A stretch of DNA of 64,000 bases. Source: Chitinolyticbacter meiyuanensis. Its GTDB lineage: Bacteria; Pseudomonadota; Gammaproteobacteria; Burkholderiales; Chitinibacteraceae. Both the position numbers and the translations under genes were made by a program. Below, piece by piece: positions 21,165-31,307 of this stretch (position 1 is the first letter of the stretch; each line of letters starts with the position of its first letter). Below the pieces are notes generated by a model. The model was given only the letters and a program-made list of their open reading frames with translations, ran no database searches and was not told where the DNA came from. The stretch is taken from NCBI RefSeq assembly GCF_008033135.1, contig NZ_CP041335.1:1555925-1619924 (forward strand), read 5' to 3'.

Positions 21165-21935
21165 GTGAGCTACACCGTCCTCATCCCGGCGCGGCTCAAG
21201 TCCACCCGGCTGCCGGACAAACCGCTGGCCGATATCGGCGGCAAGCCGATGATCGTGCGCGTGGTTGAACGTGCGCTGCAATCGAATGCCGCCACCGTCT
21301 GCGTGGCCACCGACGACATGCGCATCCAGGATGCGGTGGCGCTGGCGGGTTACGCCTGCATCCTGACCGGTGCCGATCACCCGTCCGGCACCGACCGCCT
21401 TGCCGAGGCGGTGGACCTGATGGAGTTACCGGACGACGCCGTAGTGGTGAACGTGCAGGGGGATGAGCCGCTGATCGATCCGGCGCTGATCGATGCGGTC
21501 GCACAGGTCCTCACCGCCGATCCGACCCTGCAGATGGCGACGGCGGCCCATGCCATCGCCGAGGCCGAAGATTTCCACAATCCCAATGTGGTGAAGGTGG
21601 TGACCGACGCGAAGGGCCGTGCGCTTTACTTCAGCCGTGCGCCCATTCCGTGGGATCGCGATGGTTTCGCTGTGGCGCATCAGCCACGCCTGCCCGATGG
21701 TGGTGCACTGCGGCATATCGGGCTCTACGCCTACCGCGCGGGCTTTCTGCGTACCTACCGCGGCCTTGCCCCATCGCCGCTCGAAGGCGTGGAAGCCTTG
21801 GAGCAGCTGCGGGTGCTGTGGCATGGTTACGCCATTGGTGTCCATATTGCACCGCACGCACCCGCTGCAGGCGTTGATACGCCCGACGATCTGGCCCGCG
21901 TGCGGCTGGCCTTTCAAACGATTTCCAACAACTAA
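21165..21935 (+). CDS. kdsB: 3-deoxy-manno-octulosonate cytidylyltransferase
   Basis: KdsB activates Kdo by making CMP-Kdo for attachment to lipid A. The 256-residue protein begins at GTG 21165. It has the nucleotide-binding motif [14 protein letters not shown], the DDMRIQDAV and SGTDRLAEA segments, [13 protein letters not shown] with the metal-binding residues, and [10 protein letters not shown]. It is co-located with lpxK, matching their shared lipopolysaccharide pathway. A gap of only 3 bases from the upstream small gene indicates operon transcription. Confidence 0.97.
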   Translation: MSYTVLIPARLKSTRLPDKPLADIGGKPMIVRVVERALQSNAATVCVATDDMRIQDAVALAGYACILTGADHPSGTDRLAEAVDLMELPDDAVVVNVQGDEPLIDPALIDAVAQVLTADPTLQMATAAHAIAEAEDFHNPNVVKVVTDAKGRALYFSRAPIPWDRDGFAVAHQPRLPDGGALRHIGLYAYRAGFLRTYRGLAPSPLEGVEALEQLRVLWHGYAIGVHIAPHAPAAGVDTPDDLARVRLAFQTISNN

Positions 21936-22604
<669 letters not shown>

Positions 22605-22621
22605 GTTGTGGCGCAGTACTG

Positions 22622-22704
22622 ACAGCAGCTTTACTGCTGTTGTGATGACGTCATAATGGCGTCATCCGTCCGGGAGAAACCGAACCTGCGGGTTCGGTTT
22701 TTTC
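22622..22704 (+). ncRNA. Three-hairpin 3' UTR or small RNA candidate downstream of adk
   Basis: Three successive inverted repeats can be read: ACAGCAG/CTGCTGT (22622-22628, 22634-22640), GATGACG/CGTCATC (22644-22650, 22660-22666), and AAACCGAACC/GGTTCGGTTT (22677-22686, 22691-22700) ending in a T-run. The last is an intrinsic terminator for adk. The stacked architecture would suit a 3'-UTR-derived small RNA of about 80 bases, but no promoter of its own is clear. Confidence 0.4.
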
Positions 22705-22729
22705 TTGGCCATTGCCCACGAGGAAAACC

Positions 22730-23701
22730 ATGTCGCTCGACGCCCCAACCCAGCCGCTGCCACCCTTGCCTACCCCCGTTCCCGCTGCCGTGTCCGTACC
22801 GACGGATCCAGGCCAGCCCGAGCCCGCCGGCTTCTGGGCCCGCTTTGCCGCGCTGACCATCGACGGCATGGTGCTGGGGATGGCGAGCTGGGTGGTGTTC
22901 ATCGTCGTTGCCATCGCCATGGGCATTTCGGCTGCCGCGCTCGGTGACGCAGTCGATGGCGGCTCGGCGGCCATCGGTTTCATGGCTGTCGGCTATCTGT
23001 TGATGTTCGGGCTGAGCTGGGCCTATTTCGCGTTGCAGGAAGCGAGCAGCGCACAGGCCTCGCTCGGCAAGCGGGCGGTTGGCCTCTATGTGACCGACGG
23101 CACCGGCGCGCGCATTGGACTGGGCCGCGCAACTGGTCGCTGGTTTGCCCATGCGTTGTCCAATATCACGCTTTATATCGGCTACCTGATCCAGCCGTTC
23201 ACCCGACGCAAGCAGGCACTGCACGATCTGGTGTCGGGCACCGTGGTGATGCGCAAGCCCGGTACCAACAACGTGGTCACCATCATCGTGCTGGCAGTTG
23301 TCCTGCCGCTGGTGGGGGTCGCAGTGATCGGCATCCTTGCTGCGATCGCCATCCCGCAATATGCGGAATACACGCGCCGCGCCGAGGTAAAGGTGATGGA
23401 GCAGGACAGCCGCCAGTTGCTCAAGCTGCTGGAGCACCGCGCTGCCACGAGTGACGAGGTGATCGATACGCTGGAGGATCTCGATCAGCGCTTCAAGACC
23501 GCTGCGAGCACCAAGGTGGATTTCGACGATGACTACGTGGTGACGGTGACTTCGACCAAGTCGAACATGCGCGACTACAGCGTGGTGTTCTCGCCAGTGG
23601 TGCAGGAGGATGGCTCGGTGCGCTGGCATTGTGAAACCACGCCCGAGGACAAGTTCGATCCGGCGTGGTGCCGCAAGCTGCGCGACGAGATCGAAGCCTG
23701 A
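22730..23701 (+). CDS. RDD-family membrane protein with pilin-like C-terminal segment
   Basis: This is a 323-residue protein from ATG 22730 (AGGAAAA upstream). After a Pro-rich N-terminus (1-33) comes an RDD domain (about 34-175), with the conserved Arg and Asp in WARFAALTIDG, membrane helices near 45-68 and 82-101, and an amphipathic SLGKRAVGLYV. A third helix at 182-208 leads into GILAAIAIPQYAEYTRRAEVK (about 201-221). This closely resembles the N-terminal helix of type IV pilins but is internal and lacks the prepilin cleavage site. The remaining 100 residues form a soluble domain. The function is unknown; the fusion is unusual. Confidence 0.75.
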   Translation: MSLDAPTQPLPPLPTPVPAAVSVPTDPGQPEPAGFWARFAALTIDGMVLGMASWVVFIVVAIAMGISAAALGDAVDGGSAAIGFMAVGYLLMFGLSWAYFALQEASSAQASLGKRAVGLYVTDGTGARIGLGRATGRWFAHALSNITLYIGYLIQPFTRRKQALHDLVSGTVVMRKPGTNNVVTIIVLAVVLPLVGVAVIGILAAIAIPQYAEYTRRAEVKVMEQDSRQLLKLLEHRAATSDEVIDTLEDLDQRFKTAASTKVDFDDDYVVTVTSTKSNMRDYSVVFSPVVQEDGSVRWHCETTPEDKFDPAWCRKLRDEIEA

Positions 23702-23783
23702 GCACCGGGTTTTGCAATGAACTGATACTGGCCCCGCGGCGGGAAGGCGGCGACAATACGCGCTTTGTCGCCTGATCGCCGCC

Positions 23784-24521
23784 ATGCCGACCCTGCTTTC
23801 CGTCAATCTCAACAAGATCGCGCTGATCCGCAACTCGCGCGGTCGCGATTACCCCAGCATCGTCCATTTTGCGGCGCTGGTACTGGAAGCCGGGGCCGCA
23901 GGCGTCACCATTCATCCACGTCCTGACCAACGTCATGCCCGCTATGCGGATGTGGCGGCGCTCAAGGCCGTGGTCGAGCGCTTTCCCGGTGCGGAACTCA
24001 ATATCGAGGGCTATCCGGACCGACAGTTCCTCGATGTGGTACTGGCCGCCCGGCCGCAGCAGTGCACGCTGGTGCCGGACGAACCGGGCCAGCTCACCTC
24101 CGATCACGGCTGGAACATTGTGCGCGATGCCGCCAGGCTCGCGCCCATCGTCGCCGAGCTGAAGGCGGCCGGCATTCGTGTCAGCCTGTTCGTCGACCCT
24201 GATATTGCCCAGATCGACGCCGCTCCGGCCACTGGCACTGACCGGGTCGAGCTCTATACCGAGGGCTATGCCCACGGCTACGAGCAGGGCGAGTGGCTCG
24301 GCGAATGGCATAAGCACGCCGCCGCCGCCGCCCGTGCCCGCGAGCTGGGGCTGGGGCTCAACGCCGGACACGACCTCAACCTCGACAACCTTGCCAACTT
24401 CGTGCGTATTCCAGGCATCGAGGAAGTCTCCATCGGCCATGCGCTGACCGTGGAAGCGTTGCAATACGGCTTTGCGGACGTAGTGCGCCGCTACGTGGCG
24501 ATCCTCAAAGCCGTTGCTTAA
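23784..24521 (+). CDS. pdxJ: Pyridoxine 5'-phosphate synthase
   Basis: PdxJ condenses 3-amino-2-oxopropyl phosphate with deoxyxylulose 5-phosphate to form pyridoxine 5'-phosphate. The 245-residue TIM-barrel protein begins LLSVNLNKIALIRNSRG and contains GVTIHPRPDQRH, ELNIEGYPD, CTLVPDEPGQLTSDHGW and, near the end, GLNAGHDLNLDNL. These are the family's substrate-binding loops. acpS, often next to pdxJ, is absent. The gene converges on gpmA with 21 bases between the stops. Confidence 0.97.
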   Translation: MPTLLSVNLNKIALIRNSRGRDYPSIVHFAALVLEAGAAGVTIHPRPDQRHARYADVAALKAVVERFPGAELNIEGYPDRQFLDVVLAARPQQCTLVPDEPGQLTSDHGWNIVRDAARLAPIVAELKAAGIRVSLFVDPDIAQIDAAPATGTDRVELYTEGYAHGYEQGEWLGEWHKHAAAAARARELGLGLNAGHDLNLDNLANFVRIPGIEEVSIGHALTVEALQYGFADVVRRYVAILKAVA

Positions 24522-24542
24522 GGTTGCTGCTGCCGGACTGTG

Positions 24543-25241
24543 CTAGGCGTCATTGCCTAGGTAGTAGTGGCGGATCGGCTTGAGATCGGCATCGAGCTCA
24601 TAGACCAGCGGCAGGCCATTCGGGATTTCGATGCCGACGATGTCGGTTTCGCTGACGTCGTCGAGGTATTTGATTAGCGCGCGCAGCGAGTTGTTGTGTG
24701 CGCTGATCACCACGCGGCGGCCGGCGCGGATGGCTGGGGCGATGTCGCTGTGCCAGAACGGCAAGGCGCGGGCGACAGTATCCTTCAGGCATTCGGTCAG
24801 CGGAATCTCGCTACGCGGCACGCTGGCATAGCGCGGGTCGTCGAACGAGGTGCGCGGATCATCCGTACTCATCGCCGGAGGGCGCACGTCGTAGCTGCGG
24901 CGCCAGAGCAATACCTGGTCGGCGCCGTGCTTGGCGGCGGTCTCAGCCTTGTTGAGCCCCGCCAGCGCACCATAGTGGCGCTCGTTCAGTCGCCAGGAAT
25001 TGATCACCGGAATCCACATCTGGTCCATCTCGTCGAGCGCCAGCCACAACGTGCGGATGGCCCGCTTCAGCACCGAGGTGTAGGCCACATCGAAATGGAA
25101 GCCGGCTTCGCGCAGCAGTTGCCCGGCGCGGCGCGCTTCGATCATGCCTTGCTCGGTCAGGTCGATGTCGACCCAGCCGGTGAAGCGGTTTTCGAGGTTC
25201 CACGCGGATTGGCCGTGGCGGATCAGGACGAGCTGGTACAT
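24543..25241 (-). CDS. gpmA: 2,3-bisphosphoglycerate-dependent phosphoglycerate mutase
   Basis: GpmA interconverts 3- and 2-phosphoglycerate in glycolysis through a phosphohistidine. The 232-residue protein has the RHG motif in [10 protein letters not shown], with the phosphorylated His at position 9. It also has [11 protein letters not shown], the substrate-binding [12 protein letters not shown], and the second catalytic His in [15 protein letters not shown]. Length and motifs match the cofactor-dependent class. It is a single gene transcribed leftwards. Confidence 0.96.
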   Translation of the reverse strand: MYQLVLIRHGQSAWNLENRFTGWVDIDLTEQGMIEARRAGQLLREAGFHFDVAYTSVLKRAIRTLWLALDEMDQMWIPVINSWRLNERHYGALAGLNKAETAAKHGADQVLLWRRSYDVRPPAMSTDDPRTSFDDPRYASVPRSEIPLTECLKDTVARALPFWHSDIAPAIRAGRRVVISAHNNSLRALIKYLDDVSETDIVGIEIPNGLPLVYELDADLKPIRHYYLGNDA

Positions 25242-25332
25242 GGCGGGTCTCCTTGTGCATAGCTACAAGGTAGAACAGCCTGGCGCATCCTGGTTCGCCG
25301 TGCCATCGGCAAAATGTCCGATGGCAGCGGCG

Positions 25333-26247
25333 CTACTGAGTGACCAGCTGTTTCTGCTTGTCCTGCATCTTCTGCCTGATCACCGGCAGCAGCGCCAGCG
25401 CGGCCTTTTCGCCTTCGAGGATGGCGACATTGCGCTGGTCGAAATCGGCGGGGCCGATCTTGCCCACGCGTGGGCGGATCACTACATCAGCGCGGGCGAG
25501 CTCCTGTTCGCCCAGCTTCTGGCCCATGATCATGATGGCCTGGTTGACGATGCCCAGCATGTTGGAAGGCGCCGTGCCGGTGGCCTTGGACGAGATGTCG
25601 ATGGCGATGACGAAATCGGCGCCAAGCTGGCGCGCGGCATCGACCGGTACCGGGCTGACCACGCCGCCGTCGACATAGCGTTTGCCGTTGATCAGCACCG
25701 GCTCGAATACGCCGGGAATGCTGGAGGAGGCACGCACTGCCATGCCGGCGTTGCCCTTGACGAACACTGTGCGCCGGCCGGTTTCCAATTCGGTGGTGAC
25801 GGCGGCGAACGGTTTGGCGAACTTCTCCATCGGCTTTTGCTTCACCAGCTCGTTCACGTAGTCCTGCAGCTTCTGGCCGCGCACCAGGCCACCGGAGAGC
25901 AGGCTGACATCGCGGATGCGGCTCTCGTCGAGGCTGAACGATTGCTCCTGCAGCTGGAAGGCATCCATGCCCGAGGCGTACAGCGCACCGACCACGCTGC
26001 CGGCGCTGGTGCCGGACACGACGGCCGGTTTGATGCCATTGGCTTCCAGCATCTTGATCACGCCGATATGGGCAAAGCCTTTGGCCGCGCCACCGCCGAG
26101 CGCGATGCCGACCTTGAGCTGCGGCAGCGGCTTGGGCAGTGGCACCGGCGTTGGCTGCGTGGCCGATTGTTTTTCGCTCGGCGTGGTGGTGCAGGCGGCC
26201 AGCCAGCCGGTGAGGAGGAGGGCGGCAAGGGCGGAACGGCGATTCAT
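25333..26247 (-). CDS. Patatin-like phospholipase lipoprotein
   Basis: This is a 304-residue lipoprotein with the lipobox LAAC (Cys19), so it should be anchored to a membrane in the periplasm. The patatin fold shows the oxyanion hole GGGAAKGFAHIG, the nucleophile elbow GTSAG with the catalytic Ser, and the catalytic Asp in YVDGGVVSPVP, so the Ser-Asp dyad is intact. It resembles RssA/NTE-type bacterial patatins. The ATG overlaps the trmO stop by 4 bases (ATGA), implying translational coupling. It probably hydrolyses phospholipid or lysophospholipid acyl chains. Confidence 0.85.
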   Translation of the reverse strand: MNRRSALAALLLTGWLAACTTTPSEKQSATQPTPVPLPKPLPQLKVGIALGGGAAKGFAHIGVIKMLEANGIKPAVVSGTSAGSVVGALYASGMDAFQLQEQSFSLDESRIRDVSLLSGGLVRGQKLQDYVNELVKQKPMEKFAKPFAAVTTELETGRRTVFVKGNAGMAVRASSSIPGVFEPVLINGKRYVDGGVVSPVPVDAARQLGADFVIAIDISSKATGTAPSNMLGIVNQAIMIMGQKLGEQELARADVVIRPRVGKIGPADFDQRNVAILEGEKAALALLPVIRQKMQDKQKQLVTQ

Positions 26248-26930
26248 GCGATATCCAGTTTCAGGACCTGGGCGCCGCCATCGTCGCAGCGCCACTTGAT
26301 GTCGAATTCGTAGAGCCGTACGCCGTAGACGCGGGCCGCATCGTCGGCGTACGCGGGCCGGGGATCCTGCGCCAGCACTTCGCTGATCAGCGCGCGCAGC
26401 TCGGCTGCGCGTGGCCCCAGTGCGGTGAGCGTGGCTTCGGCCGCCGGCGCGAACGCGACCGGCAGCGTGGTGGGCGTGCCATCGACGAAGCCACCGCGTG
26501 CATCGGGCACGCTCTCGGCGTAGGGGATGTAGGGCTTGATGTCGACGATGGGGGTGCCGTCGACCAGGTCGACGCCACCCAGCGTCAGCGTCACGCCCTG
26601 GCGGGTGTCGATTTCGAGCAGCTCGACCAGCGACAGCCCGAGGCCATTGGGGCGGAACGGGCTGCGACTGGCGAATACGCCAACCCGCGTGTTGCCGCCC
26701 AGGCGGGGCGGGCGCACCGTCGGCTGCCAGCGGCCGTGGACCTGATGGAACACGAAGGTGAGCCACAGGTGCGAGAACGCCGACAGACCGCGTACTGCTT
26801 CCTCCCGGTCGTACGGCGGCAACAGCTTCAGCACGCCGCGCGCATGCGGCGCCAGTCGCGGCTGGCGTGGAATGCCGAACTTGTCGGGAAAGGGCGTGGC
26901 GATATGGCCGAGTGGGTCGAGCGTATGCAC
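26244..26930 (-). CDS. trmO: tRNA (t6A37) N6-methyltransferase TrmO
   Basis: TrmO (YaeB/TsaA family) N6-methylates threonylcarbamoyladenosine at position 37 of threonine tRNA, using S-adenosylmethionine in a small beta-barrel fold. The 228-residue protein has the early PLGHIATPFPDKFGIPRQP, then FSHLWLTFVFH, VGVFASRSPFRPNGLGLS and VDIKPYIPYAES, all diagnostic. The C-terminal extension has the usual helix-rich domain. It is coupled by a 4-base overlap to the downstream patatin gene, with no obvious functional link. Confidence 0.92.
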   Translation of the reverse strand: MHTLDPLGHIATPFPDKFGIPRQPRLAPHARGVLKLLPPYDREEAVRGLSAFSHLWLTFVFHQVHGRWQPTVRPPRLGGNTRVGVFASRSPFRPNGLGLSLVELLEIDTRQGVTLTLGGVDLVDGTPIVDIKPYIPYAESVPDARGGFVDGTPTTLPVAFAPAAEATLTALGPRAAELRALISEVLAQDPRPAYADDAARVYGVRLYEFDIKWRCDDGGAQVLKLDIA

Positions 26931-26991
26931 GGCGCGATTGTGCCTTGGCAGTCATGGCTTGACCAAGGCATTCGTCACATCCCGGGCACGC

Positions 26992-28500
26992 TCAGCTCAC
27001 GCGGAAACGCTGGATCGCGTTGCGCAGGTCGCCGGCCGCTGCCTCGATGTCGGTCGCCAGCTGCGCGGTTTCGTGCACCGTGGCGCTGTTGCGCCCCACA
27101 GCGCCGGCAGCGGCATCGACATGGCCGGAGATCTGCCGGGTGGCTTGCGCCTGCTGATCGAGGTCTGCCGAGATATGACCGACCACCGTTGTCACCTGCT
27201 GGGCTGCGTCGTTGATGGCGTCGATTACGCCGCTGGCTTCCGCTGCCAGTGCCATGCCGGCGTCGCTCTGGCGGCGTGCCTCGTCCATGCTGGCCAGTGC
27301 TGCATCGCGGCTGGCGTGCACGTCGTGCATCATGGTCTGGATCTGCGCCGTGGACTGGGTGGTGCGCTCGGCGAGCTTGCGCACTTCGTCCGCCACCACG
27401 GCGAAACCGCGGCCCTGCTCACCGGCCCGCGCGGCCTCGATGGCCGCATTCAGTGCTAGCAGATTGGTCTGCGCCGCGATCTCCTTGATCTCGTCGAGCA
27501 CACCGGAAATGCGCCCGGTCTGCTCGCCCAAGAGGTCCAGCGTGGTGCCGCTGCGCGACACCGAAGCACCGATGGCGCGGATCTCGTCGACGGTGCGGTG
27601 GATCACTGTGCCGCCACTGCGCGCACGTTGCTCGGCGTCCCGGGTGAGCTGCGCGCTACGGTCTGCTTCGCTGGCGATGGCATCGATCCGGGCCAGCATT
27701 TCGTCCACCGCGCGGGCGATCGCGCTGGCAGCATCGGCCACCTGTTTGCCGTTGCCCGCCACCTGCGCCGTGCTCTGCGCCAGCTGGCGACTGTCGTGAT
27801 CCAGCCGGTCCGATTCGCTGCTGACCTCGGTCATCAGCGTGCGCAGGCTGGTCTGCATCTTCAGCACGGTGCGGAACACCGGCGTCATGCCGCCCTCGGT
27901 ATCGATCTCGGTCGACAGGTCACCCGAAGCGATTACTTCCGCCAAGGCCTGGATGGCCGCAGCTTCCACCGATTCGGCGCGCATGCGCATCGCCAGCAGC
28001 ACCAGCACCGCCGTTTCCACCACGACGAATACCGCATGGATGATCACGATGGTCGGCGTCCAGTTCTGCGCGAACGCATAGACCGGAACTGCTTGCGCTT
28101 GCAGCACGGCGAACAGCACATGATGCACGGCGATCACCACGGCACCGGTGACCAGCGGCTTCCAGTCCCGGTAGTACAGCAGGAAGGCAAGCAGCACGAA
28201 TACCGAGAAGTGCATCTCGATCAGCCCACGCGCCTGGTGGATCAACAGTGCCGAGAACACCATCAGCGCCGCGGCCATCGCTAGGCGACACACCAGCTGC
28301 CCGCCAGCATTGCGGTAGAGCCACCACGCGACGCCGAGCGTCGGTAGCGCGATCAGCAGCGCGGCCAGCCAAGTGCCATACCACGGCGCGAGACAGAGCG
28401 AGACCGCTGTGAGTGCCGCCAAGGTCTGCAGCATCCAGCGGTCGGCTTCGCGCCGCAGCGCAGCCATCTTGCGGGTGACCACGGTGTTGTGCGCGTTCAT
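26992..28500 (-). CDS. Methyl-accepting chemotaxis protein with multi-pass membrane sensor
   Basis: This is a 502-residue chemoreceptor with GGAGG upstream of the ATG at 28498-28500. The N-terminal 170 residues form five or six closely spaced membrane helices without a large periplasmic loop (for example [21 protein letters not shown] outlined at about 30-50). It therefore probably senses membrane or energy state, or binds ligand within the bilayer. A short HAMP-like linker precedes the cytoplasmic coiled coil. The signalling tip [21 protein letters not shown] is intact. An overlapping 40-residue ORF sits immediately upstream. Confidence 0.88.
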   Translation of the reverse strand: MNAHNTVVTRKMAALRREADRWMLQTLAALTAVSLCLAPWYGTWLAALLIALPTLGVAWWLYRNAGGQLVCRLAMAAALMVFSALLIHQARGLIEMHFSVFVLLAFLLYYRDWKPLVTGAVVIAVHHVLFAVLQAQAVPVYAFAQNWTPTIVIIHAVFVVVETAVLVLLAMRMRAESVEAAAIQALAEVIASGDLSTEIDTEGGMTPVFRTVLKMQTSLRTLMTEVSSESDRLDHDSRQLAQSTAQVAGNGKQVADAASAIARAVDEMLARIDAIASEADRSAQLTRDAEQRARSGGTVIHRTVDEIRAIGASVSRSGTTLDLLGEQTGRISGVLDEIKEIAAQTNLLALNAAIEAARAGEQGRGFAVVADEVRKLAERTTQSTAQIQTMMHDVHASRDAALASMDEARRQSDAGMALAAEASGVIDAINDAAQQVTTVVGHISADLDQQAQATRQISGHVDAAAGAVGRNSATVHETAQLATDIEAAAGDLRNAIQRFRVS

Positions 28501-28619
28501 GGGCGTGCCTCCTGCAGAGCCCGACAAAACACCGGAGATGCCGGTTCGAGCCAGGCCAGGGCCGCCAGGCTGTAGGTCAGCCAGAGGCACAGCAGCAACC
28601 AGGGGCTTAGCTTGCGCAT
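28497..28619 (-). CDS. 40-residue hydrophobic leader ORF coupled to the chemoreceptor
   Basis: The ATG at 28617-28619 is preceded on the minus strand by TAAGGA with good spacing. The product begins [20 protein letters not shown], a signal-peptide- or single-helix-like segment, and ends in a short polar tail with one cysteine. Its TGA overlaps the chemoreceptor ATG (ATGA), so translation is probably coupled. It could be a tiny membrane or secreted peptide, or only a translational leader. No family is recognised. Confidence 0.5.
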   Translation of the reverse strand: MRKLSPWLLLCLWLTYSLAALAWLEPASPVFCRALQEARP

Positions 28620-28694
28620 ACGATGATCCTTACGGGGAAAACGCTTGCTGCACTATAGGCACAGCCGATGGCGGGTCGCGTACAGCGTCAGCAA

Positions 28695-28719
28695 AATGGC
28701 CGGCTTGAAGCCGGCCATT
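28695..28719 (-). terminator. Terminator of the sodium-dependent transporter gene
   Basis: Arms AATGGCCGGCTT and AAGCCGGCCATT are separated by one base and followed on the minus strand by TTTTGC. The hairpin lies 20 bases below the transporter stop. Confidence 0.75.
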
Positions 28720-28738
28720 GATCGGTTTGCACCGCAGG

Positions 28739-30070
28739 CTACAGGTTGTGCACCCAGATCACCCCAATGAGGATGGGCGCCACGACCGCACACACCACGC
28801 GGAAGGCCGGCAGCACGGCACTGGCGCCCTCGGCTGCGAGCTCGTCCTTCACCCGCGGCCAGATCGCCCAGCCGACGAACAACGCGGCGAGCAGGCCGCC
28901 GGCCGGCATCATCACGTTGGAGGCCACGTAGTCCATCAGGTCGAAGGCATTCTTGCCGAAGAACAGCGTATCGGCCATCGGCCCGAACGACAGCGCGGCG
29001 GGAATGCCGACGATGAAGCTGGCGATGGCGACCGCGAAGGTGGCGGGGCGGCGAGTCATGCCGAATTCGTCGATCAGGAAGGAGACGATGGGCTCAAGGA
29101 TGGACACCGACGAGGTCAGCGCGGCGAACAGCAGCAACAGGAAGAAGGCGACGGCAAACAGCTGGCCGCCCGGCATCTGCGCGAAGATGGCCGGCATGGT
29201 GATGAAGGTGAGGCCGGGGCCGGCGGCCGGGTCGACGTTGAAGGCGAATACCGCCGGCAGCACCATCAGCCCGGCGAGCACGCAGGCCAGTGTAGCCAGC
29301 GTCGATACCCACAGCGTGGCACCGACCAGCTTTGTTTCCTTCGAGACATACGAGCCGTAGGCGATGATCATGCCGCCACCGATCGACAGTGAGAAGAACG
29401 CCAGGCCCAGTGCGTCGACGACCATGGCCGATGTCATCTTGGAGAAGTCCGGGGTGATGAAATAGCGCACGCCGTCGATGGCGCCTGGCAGCGTCAGCGC
29501 GCGCGCGATCAACAGCAGCATCAGCGCGAAGAGGGCGGGCATCAGCACCTTGCTCATCCGCTCGATGCCCTTTTCCACGCCACCTAGCACCACGGCAACG
29601 GTGAGGCCAAGGAAGATAGCGGTGTAGCCCAGTGCCTGCGCCGGGCTGGCGATGAAGCTACCGAAGGCACTGGCGAGCAGGGCGGTATCGGCGGTGATTG
29701 CTTCGCCGGTGATGGAGCGGCCGATGTAGGCCACGGTCCAGCCGCCGACCACGCAGTAGTAGCTGAGGATGATGAACACGCACAGCACCGACAGTCGCCC
29801 GGCCCATGGCCACAGGCCGCCCTTGAGATCGCGGAAGGCCGTGGTGGCCGATTTCTTGGCGGTGCGGCCGATCACCATCTCGGCCAGCAACAGGGCGATA
29901 CCAAGTGTGAACACGCACACCAGGTAGGCGATCAGGAAAGCGCCACCGCCGTTCTTGCCGGCCACATAGGGAAACTTCCAGATGGCACCGAGGCCGACGG
30001 CCGAGCCGGCGGCGGCGAGGATGAAGCCGAGCTTGGAGCCCCAGTTCGCCCGATTGTTGTCGCTGGACAT
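28739..30070 (-). CDS. Sodium-dependent transporter, NSS/SNF family
   Basis: This is a 443-residue inner-membrane symporter of the neurotransmitter:sodium symporter family, which takes up amino acids or related amines with Na+. It begins NRANWGSKLGFILAAAGSAVGLGAIWKFPY, the conserved first helix with the unwound substrate and sodium site (read as NWGSKLGF then AVGLGAIWKFPY). About eleven hydrophobic helices follow, with GGGAFLIAYL and FSLSIGGGMIIAYGSY typical of the bacterial branch. The ATG at 30068-30070 is preferred, as upstream in-frame residues are not membrane-like. Substrate unknown. Confidence 0.9.
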   Translation of the reverse strand: MSSDNNRANWGSKLGFILAAAGSAVGLGAIWKFPYVAGKNGGGAFLIAYLVCVFTLGIALLLAEMVIGRTAKKSATTAFRDLKGGLWPWAGRLSVLCVFIILSYYCVVGGWTVAYIGRSITGEAITADTALLASAFGSFIASPAQALGYTAIFLGLTVAVVLGGVEKGIERMSKVLMPALFALMLLLIARALTLPGAIDGVRYFITPDFSKMTSAMVVDALGLAFFSLSIGGGMIIAYGSYVSKETKLVGATLWVSTLATLACVLAGLMVLPAVFAFNVDPAAGPGLTFITMPAIFAQMPGGQLFAVAFFLLLLFAALTSSVSILEPIVSFLIDEFGMTRRPATFAVAIASFIVGIPAALSFGPMADTLFFGKNAFDLMDYVASNVMMPAGGLLAALFVGWAIWPRVKDELAAEGASAVLPAFRVVCAVVAPILIGVIWVHNL

Positions 30071-30187
30071 GAATATAAAGACCTGACGTTTCAAAGGGAT
30101 AGATTTTCCGGGCTGCGAGGGCTTGGGCAATTGGAGAAATTCCCAGCGCCACATGCGGTTGACTTTTGCGGCGGCGCAATGAAAAAA

Positions 30188-30208
30188 AGCCCCGCTTGCG
30201 GCGGGGCT
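30188..30208 (-). terminator. Terminator of the PhnD-like gene
   Basis: Arms AGCCCCGC (30188-30195) and GCGGGGCT (30201-30208) have seven A on the left, which read as a T-run on the minus strand. It ends transcription of the PhnD-like gene at 30264. Confidence 0.75.
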
Positions 30209-30263
30209 GTGAGGAGACGGTGCTCTGGTAAGCAAGCGTCATGTTCAAAGCATGGTCAGGTGT

Positions 30264-31226
30264 TCAGCGAGCGCCGCCCAGCAGCGCGATCAACTGATCG
30301 TAGCGGCGGTATAGCGATTTTTCGCGCTCGGCGCGGGCGGCTGCGGCGAGTTTCTCTTCCAAGGTGAGCCGGAACAGCGCGTCGTAAAGCTGTAGGTCGG
30401 TTACTTCGCGCAGCTGGCGGTTGCTCGAGGCGAGGAAGCCGTCGAGCTGGTCGGCGTAATAGAGCCGCTCCTTTTCACGCGTTGCCTCCATACCCTTGCG
30501 GCCGTAGTCGAGGAAGAAGCGGGTGATCTTCTCCTTCTTGCCGGCAGACAGGCCGCGGCGCAGCACCAGCGGATCGTAGGAGAACTTCGGCGACTCCCAC
30601 AGCACGCGCACCTGCTTGAAATCGCGCGGGTATTTCTCGGCGAGCTTGATCAGATCGTCGCTGTTGCTGGTGGCCACGTCGGTGCGGTTCTCCACCAGGG
30701 CGCGAAAGCGGTCCTCGCTGTTGCCGGTGGTCACGCTCTTGAAAAAGCGCTCGGGCAGTACGTTGTTGCGGGCGAAGGCGTGGTAGCCGGGGATCAGGCT
30801 GCCGGCGGTGGAACCGGGGCTGCCGCTGGCATAGCGCAGCTGACCGCTGCGTTTGAGCAGTTCGTCCAGCGTGGCGGGGCCGTTCTGCCGCACCAGCAAT
30901 AGCGAGCGGTATTCGGCGATGCGGCCGGTCAGCACCAGCCGGGCGAAGATGTCGCCGCTGCCACCTTCCACCGCCTGCAATGCGAGCTGGGTGCTGCCGC
31001 GCAGCACATCGATCTCGCCGGCCTTCAGGGCACGCAGCAGTTCGGCCTCGTCCTTGCTTGCCACCACGCGCACCGGCTCGCCGAGCCGGCGCGCGAGATC
31101 CTCGGCGATCGGTTCCCAGTCAAGCTGGGTCTCCTCGATGCTGCGATTGGCTACCAGCCCCAGCACCACATCGGCATGGGCCAGTGAGGCAATCAGGGCA
31201 AAGCAGAGCGCAAGCAGAGCACGCAT
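30264..31226 (-). CDS. PhnD-like periplasmic substrate-binding protein (copy 1)
   Basis: This is a 320-residue secreted protein with signal peptide MRALLALCFALIASLAHA. The mature part follows the phosphate/phosphonate-binding (PhnD) pattern: DVVLGLVANRSIEET, YASGSPGSTAGSLIPGYHAF and DVATSNSDDL. ATG 31226 is chosen because GGGGAG lies upstream. It is a tandem paralogue of the next gene, and both end in LIALLGGAR. No ABC permease or ATPase is nearby, so it may feed a distant transporter or act as a sensor partner rather than in transport. Confidence 0.8.
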   Translation of the reverse strand: MRALLALCFALIASLAHADVVLGLVANRSIEETQLDWEPIAEDLARRLGEPVRVVASKDEAELLRALKAGEIDVLRGSTQLALQAVEGGSGDIFARLVLTGRIAEYRSLLLVRQNGPATLDELLKRSGQLRYASGSPGSTAGSLIPGYHAFARNNVLPERFFKSVTTGNSEDRFRALVENRTDVATSNSDDLIKLAEKYPRDFKQVRVLWESPKFSYDPLVLRRGLSAGKKEKITRFFLDYGRKGMEATREKERLYYADQLDGFLASSNRQLREVTDLQLYDALFRLTLEEKLAAAARAEREKSLYRRYDQLIALLGGAR

Positions 31227-31307
31227 GACCACTCCCCAAAACTTACGAAAGCCGGGAGGGTAGTGCGCTGGTGTGACAACAGCATGACAAGTCGGAAAGC
31301 GGTTTCC

